A stretch of 60,798 nt of DNA from assembly GCA_029225165.1 (NCBI GenBank), contig JAQXVY010000040.1:1-60798 (forward strand), in the 5' to 3' direction. The notes below the pieces were generated by a model, which did no database searches, was not told the DNA's origin, and saw only the letters and a list, made by a program, of their open reading frames with translations. How positions within the stretch are numbered: position 1 is the stretch's first letter; every line of letters begins with the position of its first letter. Position numbers and translations under genes: made by a program. Source of the DNA: Oscillospiraceae bacterium. Lineage in GTDB: Bacteria; Bacillota; Clostridia; Oscillospirales; Acutalibacteraceae. Positions 26,902 through 34,477 of the stretch are shown here, one piece after another.

Positions 26902-28906
26902 AAGAAGCTTTGTATCATCTGTAACTGTCAGCTTGATAGCATTGCTCTTGTGTACAGCTTTCACATTTTCATGGCTCACATCAAAGATAGACTACCTAAA
27001 CACAGTTATCCGTATGGGTGAGTTTGGAGCTACCGTAAATGTGTATTACGAGGATGGCTCCCTCCTTACAACAGGCACAACCCAAGGTGATGATGTTGCT
27101 GTTGACAATGCAATTGCCAGCGACACAAACTGGTCTGCCGGAACAGTAGGATACAGATTTATTGAGGTGGATAACACAGGTACAATTAACCTTAGCTCCT
27201 ACCTAAGCCTTGGCTTTAACTGTGCCAACTTTACCGGTACAACCAATGAAGTAACCGACAGCTTTTTCGTAAGAGTTACCGACATAACAAATGCTGTTAA
27301 AAGCTTTACTAAGTCAGGTAACAAGCTAAGCGGATATATGGAAAACTTCAAGCCTGATAATGCATCAGGCATACAAAAGACAGGCACAAGCTTTACAAAG
27401 TCAACCGATATTCAAAAGCTTGGAGTAACAGTTGGCGGCGGTAAGTCCTACTACCTGTTTGAATACTGTTGCTATGACCTTTCTCCTTTGCTTTTCACAA
27501 GCGACAGCACAATTTCTATTGACGCAAAGATTAGAGTTCAGCAGACAAATGCTCCTGCTGTAAAAAGTGACAAGGGCTTGATTACTGCAAACAGTGAGGA
27601 AACTCCAAAGGATAACAACACCGTACCTAAAAATACTACTGTTTTTCCTACAACTAATAGTAAAGTTCCTCAAACTACCGTACCAACAAGCAGTACTCCT
27701 GTCCCCACCACTACTAAGCCTGAAACCAAGCCTGAGGATAAGCCTGAAACAACAGAAACAAAGCCAACCGGTGACTGGGAGGTACGCACTCTTAACGGTG
27801 GCAAGACCTGTGAAGTACTGGCTTATCACGGCTCAAAAAAGACCGTTGAAATCCCAACAAAGATTGATAAGGCAGTTGTTGTCAGCGTTGACGGTAATGC
27901 TTTCTCAGGCACAGCAGTTGAAAAGGTAGTAATTCCTGCAACTGTATCTAATTTGGATGCAAATGCTTTGGATATAAAGACAATTAAGAGTGTTGAAATC
28001 AAGAAAGAAAATAAGGTGGATGATGTTACATATACATCTCCTTACAGTGTAAAAGACCTTGTTATTTACTCTGCTGATAAAACAATGCTCATTAAGTATT
28101 TACCACAGAAAACAGACAAGGAATTTACTGTTGACAATAACACAGTTGCGATTTGCGACAAAGCCTTTAGCGGTGCTACTCTAAAGACATTGGATTTGTC
28201 CACAGTAAAGTCAGTAAGTTCAACTGCATTTGAAGGTGCTGAAGTTGATAATTATGTATTCCACACAATTGAGCCACCTGTTGTATCCTCAATGAACACC
28301 TTTGGCAAGGTTAAGACAGAGTATAAGCTCAGCGGTGTAGAGTTTAAGTCTGATGCAGTCCTTCATGTGCCTGAAGTGGGTTATGAAAACTACAAAAACT
28401 CAATGGCATTTGAGTCCTACGCAAAGGCAAAGGCTATCAAGAAGGATAGTGCTGTTGGCAGTTGCGTGGAAACTGTTAAAATGGACGGAATTGTGTACTC
28501 AATTATCAAAAATGATACAGAGTATGACGGAGTAAAGTTTGCTCGTGAGGGTAAAGCTTACCTTGCAGTTGTTACAGGATACTATGATATTCCTGATGAC
28601 GGAGTAGTAAAGGTACAATCCTCCGTTGTTTATACAAAGGAAGATAAGGACACAGATAATAAAGTAAACTACTCTTGCCCTGTTGTTGGAATTGCAAATA
28701 ATTCATTTGCAAACGCAGTTGAAATGAAAATTCTTGTTTTGCCAAACAATGATGTGCATTACTCCAGTGACGCTTTCCCGGGCTGTGACAACTTAGGACT
28801 TATTGATTACGACTCTGTACTTCCTTTTGATGTAAGCAAGTTTGATGCAATTATTAATAATGCAGAAACTACTTCAGAGGACGACAGCAACGAGGAAAAC
28901 GAATAA
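26837..28906 (+). CDS. SipW-cognate-type surface protein O with BspA-like LRR domain
   Basis: 689 residues. The start lies inside the upstream peptidase gene; it is supported by the closely matching start of the paralogue at 29978. A basic N-terminus (~24) and a membrane segment end AFTFSWLTSKID. An N-terminal beta domain (to ~235) is followed by a Thr/Pro/Lys linker (~245-310) of the cell-wall-spanning kind. The C-terminal half is a BspA/LRR_5-like domain (GNAFSGTAVEKVVIPATVS and similar) ending in an acidic tail. LRR_5 proteins often bind host or bacterial surfaces. Two tandem terminators follow, so this closes the main operon. Confidence 0.8.
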   Translation: MLQENLKNPSRKTETLKTKLNKRSFVSSVTVSLIALLLCTAFTFSWLTSKIDYLNTVIRMGEFGATVNVYYEDGSLLTTGTTQGDDVAVDNAIASDTNWSAGTVGYRFIEVDNTGTINLSSYLSLGFNCANFTGTTNEVTDSFFVRVTDITNAVKSFTKSGNKLSGYMENFKPDNASGIQKTGTSFTKSTDIQKLGVTVGGGKSYYLFEYCCYDLSPLLFTSDSTISIDAKIRVQQTNAPAVKSDKGLITANSEETPKDNNTVPKNTTVFPTTNSKVPQTTVPTSSTPVPTTTKPETKPEDKPETTETKPTGDWEVRTLNGGKTCEVLAYHGSKKTVEIPTKIDKAVVVSVDGNAFSGTAVEKVVIPATVSNLDANALDIKTIKSVEIKKENKVDDVTYTSPYSVKDLVIYSADKTMLIKYLPQKTDKEFTVDNNTVAICDKAFSGATLKTLDLSTVKSVSSTAFEGAEVDNYVFHTIEPPVVSSMNTFGKVKTEYKLSGVEFKSDAVLHVPEVGYENYKNSMAFESYAKAKAIKKDSAVGSCVETVKMDGIVYSIIKNDTEYDGVKFAREGKAYLAVVTGYYDIPDDGVVKVQSSVVYTKEDKDTDNKVNYSCPVVGIANNSFANAVEMKILVLPNNDVHYSSDAFPGCDNLGLIDYDSVLPFDVSKFDAIINNAETTSEDDSNEENE

Positions 28907-28920
28907 ATAAGTAAAATGCA

Positions 28921-28980
28921 AAAAGCAAGTGGTACTTTGTCACTTGCTTTTTTAGACTCTCCCAGGAGAGTCTTTTATTT
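28921..28980 (+). terminator. Tandem terminators closing the surface operon
   Basis: First hairpin: AAAAGCAAGTG (28921-28931) with CACTTGCTTTT and a T-run. Second: AGACTCTC with GAGAGTCT (28954-28973) followed by TTTATTTT. The first is repeated almost unchanged after the paralogue at 32053. Confidence 0.9.
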
Positions 28981-28983
28981 TGC

Positions 28984-29012
28984 TTTACAAATATATTCTG
29001 AAAGTGTAGAAT
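28984..29012 (+). promoter_or_regulatory. Promoter of the lipoprotein gene
   Basis: TTTACA (28984-28989), 17-bp spacer, TAGAAT (29007-29012); the start codon follows 28 bases later. Confidence 0.6.
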
Positions 29013-29039
29013 ATAAGTATATGAATTTGGAGGTATGTT

Positions 29040-29648
29040 ATGAAGAAAGTTTTGATTATTTACCTATCAGTTTTAATGATAATAATTGCCGGATGTTCTC
29101 CGGATAATAATGGGAAAACACCTGATATTTCAGACAACATATCAAGTATGGAAATTTTAATTGACAATAATCTTATAAAAATAACCGACAAGCTGACATA
29201 TAAAGATTTGGAAAAAATGGGATTTCAACTTGACGAAAACTATTCCGGAGTCCTTGAAAAAACAATCAGGCCCAGCAAAAGTGCTGATTCTATGAATATA
29301 GAAAGCTTTAATATTAAAACGTCAAAGAATAAGCTGATAACTGTTTCTGTTGTAAATACAGGTAAAAAAGACTGTTCTGTTAAGGATTCTTTGATTTACT
29401 TTATCGGTACATATAATATTAATGAGTACGACCAAAGCTATATTCTTCCCTCAGAAATCAAGTATAATGACACTGCAGATAAAATGAAAGAAGCTTGGGG
29501 AGAGCCTCAGGTTGACCTTACTTCCCTTGATGACGGTAAAATGGTACAATATGTGAACAGCAACTGCACTTTTACAGCTAATCTTGACAAGGATTGCAAA
29601 ATTGTGTCCTTTTCTTTTATGCTTGACGCCAATAAATTATTTAAATAA
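29040..29648 (+). CDS. Putative lipoprotein
   Basis: 202 residues; GGAGG lies before the ATG. A lipoprotein signal with lipobox IIAGC (Cys ~19) predicts a lipid-anchored, outer-face protein. The mature part has no motif I recognise; short phrases such as MKEAWGEPQVDL resemble small clostridial lipoproteins in which a 'W-G-x-P' turn marks a SmpA/BLIP-like fold, but this is weak. It sits alone between the two near-identical LRR surface genes with its own promoter and terminator. Confidence 0.75.
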   Translation: MKKVLIIYLSVLMIIIAGCSPDNNGKTPDISDNISSMEILIDNNLIKITDKLTYKDLEKMGFQLDENYSGVLEKTIRPSKSADSMNIESFNIKTSKNKLITVSVVNTGKKDCSVKDSLIYFIGTYNINEYDQSYILPSEIKYNDTADKMKEAWGEPQVDLTSLDDGKMVQYVNSNCTFTANLDKDCKIVSFSFMLDANKLFK

Positions 29649-29649
29649 G

Positions 29650-29680
29650 ATCAGCTGTCTATGGTGGCTGATTTTTGTTT
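29650..29680 (+). terminator. Terminator after the lipoprotein gene
   Basis: ATCAGC (29650-29655) pairs with GCTGAT (29667-29672) followed by TTTTGTTT, directly after the stop codon. Confidence 0.8.
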
Positions 29681-29977
29681 ATTTGCTATATTGTGTCAGA
29701 ATTAATTATACATAATCTGTGAATTTTGCGTTCGGTGCAATGTTATCTAAAAAAATATATTTGAAACTCTTGAAATTTGTGATATTATATCATATAATGA
29801 TAGAGAGGAAGATTGTGGGGATAGAGCGTCACTTACGTGATTACAGATATAGATTATAGATATATTAGAAAACCACGGTGGCTATGCTTTTTCTTCCAAC
29901 GGAATATCCATGTTAAAAAAATATCTTATTAACGAAATTATTACCTTTTATAATATACAGGCGAAAGGTGCAGGACG
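29681..29977 (+). promoter_or_regulatory. Promoter and leader of the duplicated surface gene
   Basis: TTGAAA (29770-29775), 17 bp, TATAAT (29793-29798) repeats the exact promoter type found ahead of the main locus. The ~175-base leader contains TCAC-TTAC-GTGA, CCAC-G-GTGG and a possible closing pair GGAAGA/TCTTCC. No known riboswitch consensus could be matched. Its end is the remnant of a signal peptidase gene. Confidence 0.65.
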
Positions 29978-30033
29978 ATGTTGTTAAAGAATTTGAACAA
30001 TCAATCAAAGACAACGAAGACAAAACTGAATAA
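29933..30033 (+). pseudogene. 3' remnant of a SipW-like signal peptidase gene
   Basis: Frame 29959-30033 encodes RRKVQDDVVKEFEQSIKDN then EDKTE and a stop. This aligns with the end of the intact peptidase at 26302-26901 (KRKVQYNVTREFEESVKKD, then SEDKTE and stop). Further upstream the similarity continues for a few codons (NEIITF against NEFIIL) in another frame and then is lost. The remnant overlaps the start of the next gene exactly as in the intact locus, showing that a block starting inside the peptidase gene was duplicated. Confidence 0.82.
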
Positions 30034-32053
30034 GAGAAGTTTCCTTTCGACTGTGGTACTTAGTGCTATGGCTTTAATCTTGTGTACAGCTTTCACATTT
30101 TCTTGGCTCACATCAAAGATAGACTATCTAAACACAGTTATCCGAATGGGTGAGTTTGGTGCTACCGTAAATGTGTATTACGAAGATGGTTCCCTCCTTA
30201 CAACTGGCACAACCCAAGGTGATGATGTTGCTGTTGACAATGCAATTTCCGGTGATACAAACTGGTCTGCCGGCACAGTTGGGTACAGATTTATTGAGGT
30301 GGACAACACAGGAACGATTAACCTAAACTCCTACCTTAGCCTTGGTTTTAACTGTGCTAATTTTACAGGCACTACCAATGAAGTAACCGATAGCTTTTTC
30401 GTAAGAGTTACCGATATATCAAATGCGGTTAAAAGCTTTACTAAGTCAGGTAATAAGTTAAGCGGATATATGGAAAAATTCAAGCCTGATACTGCATCAG
30501 GCATACAAAAGACAGGCACAAGCTTTACAAAGTCAACCGACATTCAAAAGCTTGGTGTAACAGTTGGCGGTGGTAAGTCCTACTACCTCTTTGAATACTG
30601 TTGCTATGACCTTTCTCCTTTGCTTTTCACAAGCAACAGCACAATTTCTATTGACGCAAAGATTAGAGTTCAGCAGACTAATGCTCCTGCTGTTAAGAGT
30701 GACAAGGGTTTGATTACTGCAAACAGCGAGGAAACTCCAAAGGGTAACAACTCTACACCAAATAATACTACTGTTATTCCTCCTACTACAAATAGTAAGG
30801 TTCCTTTTACAACTGTTCCAAAGCAACCAAGCAGTACTCCAGCTGAAACTACTAAGCCTGAAACTATGCCTGGGGATAAACCTGAAACAACAGAAACAAC
30901 AGAAACAAAGCCAACAGGCGAATGGGAGGTTCGCACTCTTAACGGTGGCAAGACCTGTGAAGTACTGGCTTACCACGGCTCAAAAAAGACCGTTGAAATC
31001 CCAACAAAGATTGATAAGGCTGTTGTTGTGAGCGTTGACGGTAATGCTTTCTCAGGCACAGCAGTTGAAAAGGTTGTAATTCCTGCAACTGTGTCTAACT
31101 TAGATGCAAGTGCTTTGGATATAAAGACAATTAAGAGTGTTGAAATCAAAAAAGAAAATAAGGTTGATGATGTTACATACACATCTCCTTACAGTGTAAA
31201 GGACCTTGTTATTTACTCTGCTGATAAAACAATGCTCATTAAGTATTTACCACAGAAAACAGAGAAGGAATTTACTGTTGACAATAACACAGTTGCAATT
31301 TGTGACAATGCCTTTAGCGGTGTGTCACTAAAGACTCTTGATTTGGCAACAGCAAAGTCAGTAAGTTCAACAGCATTTGAAAATACAGACATTGAAAACT
31401 TTGTGTTCCATACCATTGAGCCTCCTGTTGTTTCATCAATGAATACCTTTGGTGAAGTAAAGACAGAATATAAACTTAGCGGTGTAACATATAAGGCTGA
31501 TTCCGTTCTTCATGTGCCTGAAGTGGGCTATGAAAACTATGCAAATTCAATGGCATTTGAGTCCTACGCAAAGGCAAAGGCTATCAAAAAGGATAGTGCT
31601 GTTGGCAGTTGCGTGGAAACTGTTAAAATGGACGGAATTGTGTACTCAATTATCAAAAATGATACAGAGTATGACGGAGTAAAGTTTGCTCGTGAGGGTA
31701 AGGTTTATCTTGCTGTTGTGACAGGCTACTATGATATTCCTGATGACGGTGTTGTAAAGGTACTTTCATCCGTTGTTTATACAAAGGAAGATAAGGACAC
31801 AGATAATAAAGTAAACTACTCTTGCCCGGTTGTAGGAATTGCAAATAATGCATTTGCAAACGCAAGTGAAATGGAAATTCTTGTTTTGCCAAACAATGAT
31901 GTGCATTACTCCAGTGACGCTTTTCCAGGCTGTGACAACTTGGGTCTGATTGATTATGACTCAGTTCTACCTTTTGATGTAAGCAAGTTTGATGCAATTG
32001 TTAATAATGCTGAAACTTCATCAGAGGAAGATGTCAACGAGGACAATGAATAA
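29978..32053 (+). CDS. SipW-cognate-type surface protein P, near-identical paralogue of O
   Basis: 691 residues, with the same order as the protein at 26837-28906: basic start, signal ending AFTFSWLTSKID, beta domain, Thr/Pro linker, BspA-like LRR domain, acidic tail. Long stretches are identical; differences cluster in the first ~30 residues and in the linker (PTTNSKVPFTTVPKQPSST and an extra TTE). It has its own promoter and leader and a copied terminator, so it can be expressed apart from the main operon. Likely a variant or dosage copy of the same surface subunit. Confidence 0.82.
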   Translation: MLLKNLNNQSKTTKTKLNKRSFLSTVVLSAMALILCTAFTFSWLTSKIDYLNTVIRMGEFGATVNVYYEDGSLLTTGTTQGDDVAVDNAISGDTNWSAGTVGYRFIEVDNTGTINLNSYLSLGFNCANFTGTTNEVTDSFFVRVTDISNAVKSFTKSGNKLSGYMEKFKPDTASGIQKTGTSFTKSTDIQKLGVTVGGGKSYYLFEYCCYDLSPLLFTSNSTISIDAKIRVQQTNAPAVKSDKGLITANSEETPKGNNSTPNNTTVIPPTTNSKVPFTTVPKQPSSTPAETTKPETMPGDKPETTETTETKPTGEWEVRTLNGGKTCEVLAYHGSKKTVEIPTKIDKAVVVSVDGNAFSGTAVEKVVIPATVSNLDASALDIKTIKSVEIKKENKVDDVTYTSPYSVKDLVIYSADKTMLIKYLPQKTEKEFTVDNNTVAICDNAFSGVSLKTLDLATAKSVSSTAFENTDIENFVFHTIEPPVVSSMNTFGEVKTEYKLSGVTYKADSVLHVPEVGYENYANSMAFESYAKAKAIKKDSAVGSCVETVKMDGIVYSIIKNDTEYDGVKFAREGKVYLAVVTGYYDIPDDGVVKVLSSVVYTKEDKDTDNKVNYSCPVVGIANNAFANASEMEILVLPNNDVHYSSDAFPGCDNLGLIDYDSVLPFDVSKFDAIVNNAETSSEEDVNEDNE

Positions 32054-32067
32054 ATAAGGAAAAATAT

Positions 32068-32101
32068 AAAAGCAAGTGGTACTTTGTCACTTGCTTTTTA
32101 A
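32068..32101 (+). terminator. Terminator after surface protein P
   Basis: AAAAGCAAGTG (32068-32078) with CACTTGCTTTTT (32088-32099), the same sequence as the first terminator at 28921; part of the duplicated block. Confidence 0.88.
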
Positions 32102-32174
32102 ATTATAAAATGGTTTTACAGAGAAAACTTAATATACTCTGTGATTCACACTGTAAAAATTTCGGAGGTTAATT

Positions 32175-32933
32175 ATGTGTAATTTAAAAGGAAAAACTGC
32201 TATTATCACAGGAGGTAACTCCGGAGTTGGCGGAGCAACAGCTATGCTCTTTGCCCGTGAAGGTGCAAATGTTGTTATCAGCGCCCGTCGTCAACCGGCT
32301 CTTGATGAGGTTGCAGCAAAAATCAGGGAAGAGGGCGGAAGTGTTGTTACTGTTTCTGCCGATATTTCCAAGGATGAGGACTGCAAAAAGTTGATGAAAA
32401 CAGCAATGGACGAGTTTGGTCAAATCGACATTCTTGTTAACAATGCAGGTGTTCTCGACACAGGACTTGCTCCTGTTGATAAGTTTGACGATGAGGAAGC
32501 ACAAAAGGTTATTTCCATAAATCAGGTTGGCACAATGCAGTGCATCAGGGCTGCTCTTGAGTATATGACAGAGGGTGGATCTATTGTAAATGTTGCCTCT
32601 GTTGCCGGTGTAAACGGTGGCGGCGGAGCAGCGTATGTTTCAACAAAAGCTGCAATTATAGGAATTACAAAGCACACAGCATTGCTCCTTGCTGACAAAT
32701 ACATCCGTTGTAATGCCATTTGTCCTGGAACTATTGTTACTCCAATGACAATGAATATGAAGCCTGAACAGCTTGATATGCGTATGATGGGAGCAATGAG
32801 CAAGCACGGCGACCTTAAGCTCAAGCCTTGTATGGCGGAGGATGTTGCCAATATTATTGAGTTCTTTGCATCTGATAATTCAAAGGCTCTTACAGGTCAA
32901 ATCGTAGTAAGCGACTTTGGTGCATCTTTATAA
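32175..32933 (+). CDS. Short-chain dehydrogenase/reductase (SDR)
   Basis: 252 residues, classical SDR length. The cofactor loop is TGGNSGVGG (TGxxxGxG), with NNAG at about residue 90, a Ser in NVASVAG, and the catalytic Tyr-x-x-x-Lys as YVSTKAA. The Arg in SARRQ after strand 2 suggests NADP(H). The substrate cannot be told. CGGAGG precedes the ATG. It stands alone between terminators. Confidence 0.9.
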   Translation: MCNLKGKTAIITGGNSGVGGATAMLFAREGANVVISARRQPALDEVAAKIREEGGSVVTVSADISKDEDCKKLMKTAMDEFGQIDILVNNAGVLDTGLAPVDKFDDEEAQKVISINQVGTMQCIRAALEYMTEGGSIVNVASVAGVNGGGGAAYVSTKAAIIGITKHTALLLADKYIRCNAICPGTIVTPMTMNMKPEQLDMRMMGAMSKHGDLKLKPCMAEDVANIIEFFASDNSKALTGQIVVSDFGASL

Positions 32934-32956
32934 TATTCTTATATTCTGCTAAAATT

Positions 32957-32994
32957 GCCCACCTTAATGCACTTTGCGTTGGGGTGGGTTTGTT
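32957..32994 (+). terminator. Terminator after SDR gene
   Basis: CCCACCTTAATGC and GCGTTGGGGTGGG form a ~13-bp stem (with some G-T pairs) around ACTTT, followed by TTTGTTAT. Confidence 0.88.
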
Positions 32995-33091
32995 ATCTGA
33001 ATTTTTGTATCTGATTTGTTTTGGACAAAAACATACAAAATGGAAATTTATCAAAATGAAATAAATGAGAATTGACAGTAGGGGATAGGAA

Positions 33092-33679
33092 ATGAAAAAG
33101 TTTTTTGCCATACTTTTGGTGTGTAGTATTGTATCTTTGATTTTGACAACAGGTTGTACTGATGAGGAAAGCTCAAAGAGTAAGTCAACAGATACGACTG
33201 TAACTGAAAGAGCTGAAAGTACTACCTATGATAAAACATTTGATTATTCTATAAAAGAAAATAAATACATAAATTTCCTTGGTAAAACGGTACAGACTGT
33301 CATTGATGAATTTGGCGAAGAATACACTCAGTGTTGGGATGGGGGATGGAGCTACATTTCCTACAAAAATGTACCCTTTAAGTTTGCATACACATCCAAT
33401 GCACTTGACCAAAATAAACTGTTAAAAGATGAGATAATAAACTCCATAGTGATTGAGAACGAGAAAACCAATAAGATTTTCCCTGTAAATAAATCAAAAA
33501 CAATTAACACAATGTCAACCTATGGTGAGCTTAAAAGTGCCGGAGTTGAGGGAAAGCTGTACATAACCGAGGGTGATATTTATTTCTTCAGCTTTAACTG
33601 CGGTAATATTCAAGTTAGGTACAGATACGATAATATTGACGATTTCACTCCTGTATGCGTGTACTTTAATTTGACTTAA
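33092..33679 (+). CDS. Putative lipoprotein
   Basis: 195 residues with a lipoprotein signal and lipobox LTTGC (Cys ~22), then a Ser/Thr-rich tether and a compact domain beginning NFLGKTVQTVIDEFGEEY. It contains two later cysteines and many Tyr/Phe. I do not recognise the family. It is single, with a 3' hairpin shared with the convergent toxin-antitoxin unit. Confidence 0.75.
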   Translation: MKKFFAILLVCSIVSLILTTGCTDEESSKSKSTDTTVTERAESTTYDKTFDYSIKENKYINFLGKTVQTVIDEFGEEYTQCWDGGWSYISYKNVPFKFAYTSNALDQNKLLKDEIINSIVIENEKTNKIFPVNKSKTINTMSTYGELKSAGVEGKLYITEGDIYFFSFNCGNIQVRYRYDNIDDFTPVCVYFNLT

Positions 33680-33702
33680 ATATAATATTGTTGTTTAATC
33701 AC

Positions 33703-33742
33703 AAAAGCCTTGATTGGAGATTTCCAAACAAGGCTTAAAATT
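33703..33742. terminator. Terminator repeat, left copy
   Basis: AAGCCTTG...CAAGGCTT with an inner TTGGA/TCCAA-type pairing. Read on the minus strand it ends the toxin-antitoxin transcript (CAAGGCTTTTGTG); on the plus strand it can end the lipoprotein transcript. A near-identical copy lies at 34416-34456. Confidence 0.8.
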
Positions 33743-33765
33743 ATTTCTACCAATAAAAAATATCA

Positions 33766-34047
33766 TTAACCGAATAAATCACTATGAGAACCGGTGCGGG
33801 AAAGGGTTAAGACAAGAATATCATCCTCGATATAATAAACCAAAAGCCAGTCGGGTTGGATGTGACATTCACGGTGTCCTGACCAGTTTCCTGACAAGGA
33901 ATGGTCACAGTAGCTTTCCGGCAAAACTTCGCCATTGGCAAGTAACTCAATTGTATTATTTAGCAATTCCATTTTTTTGCCACGCTTTTTAGCCAACTTA
34001 TAGTCCTTTTTAAACTGGGAAGTGAATTTTACTGTGTATTTCTTCAT
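33766..34047 (-). CDS. YafQ/RelE-type mRNA interferase toxin
   Basis: 93 residues, usual size. The family pattern is clear: FTSQFKKDYKLAKKRG at the start, LPESYCDHSLSGNWSGHRECHI in the middle and WLLVYYIEDDILVLTLSRTGSHSDLF at the end. The conserved C-terminal His is in GSHSDLF. YafQ toxins cut mRNA on the ribosome. The gene overlaps the antitoxin gene by 4 bases, antitoxin first, as usual for DinJ/YafQ and RelB/RelE operons. Confidence 0.93.
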   Translation of the reverse strand: MKKYTVKFTSQFKKDYKLAKKRGKKMELLNNTIELLANGEVLPESYCDHSLSGNWSGHRECHIQPDWLLVYYIEDDILVLTLSRTGSHSDLFG

Positions 34048-34319
34048 TTTTCAAGGTCTGCAATAAGTTCATCCATATTGGTGTAACCCTTTACTGATGA
34101 ATCCTTTGCAATCCTTTCTGCCTCTAAAATGGCTGATACTGTTTCTTTGTTTGGCGTTCCTTTTGTGATTTTAAAGGGAATTCCTCCGTCACGCAGGGAC
34201 TGCCTGACAAAAATGTTAAATGCGGTGGATAAATTCATACCAAGCTCAGAGTAAAGTTCCTCGGCGGCTGCTTTTAAATCTGTATCCATACGGATACTTA
34301 TATTTGTTGTCTTTCCCAT
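34044..34319 (-). CDS. RelB/DinJ-family antitoxin
   Basis: 91 residues. The N-terminal ribbon-helix-helix is typical: TTNISIRMDTDLKAAAEELY then LGMNLSTAFNIFVRQSLRDGG. The C-terminal part would wrap the toxin. AAAGGAGATGAG precedes the ATG on the minus strand. Expected to autoregulate at the direct repeats in its promoter. Confidence 0.93.
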   Translation of the reverse strand: MGKTTNISIRMDTDLKAAAEELYSELGMNLSTAFNIFVRQSLRDGGIPFKITKGTPNKETVSAILEAERIAKDSSVKGYTNMDELIADLEK

Positions 34320-34342
34320 ATGCTCATCTCCTTTATAATTAC

Positions 34343-34384
34343 ATTATATGTCCTTTGCACGAAAATATCAATATATTGCACGAA
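34343..34384 (-). promoter_or_regulatory. Toxin-antitoxin promoter with direct-repeat operator
   Basis: On the minus strand TTGATA (34366-34371), 17 bp, TATAAT (34343-34348). Two direct copies of TTCGTGCAA (plus-strand TTGCACGAA at 34355-34363 and 34376-34384) are spaced 21 bp, two helical turns, and flank the -35. They suit binding of two ribbon-helix-helix dimers on one DNA face. Confidence 0.75.
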
Positions 34385-34415
34385 TAATTTTAAATATTTT
34401 TAAATAACACATTAA

Positions 34416-34456
34416 AAAAGCCTTGCTTGGACATTTTCCAAACAAGGCTTAAAATT
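34416..34456 (-). terminator. Aspartate kinase terminator, right copy of the repeat
   Basis: On the minus strand AAGCCTTGTTTGGA pairs with TCCAAGCAAGGCTT and is followed by TTTT. Nearly the same sequence lies on the other side of the toxin-antitoxin pair. Confidence 0.88.
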
Positions 34457-34477
34457 TTGACTATGTTTATTATTTGA

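Noticed and set aside
29806..29977. Cyclic-di-GMP (GEMM) or other riboswitch in the leader of protein P
   Set aside because: Only short pieces such as AAACCACGGTGGCTATGC look similar; the required receptor sequences are absent, and the end is explained as a gene remnant.
5955..32053. Sortase-assembled pili
   Set aside because: No LPXTG-type signals and no sortase gene were found; the signals and peptidases point to the SipW class.
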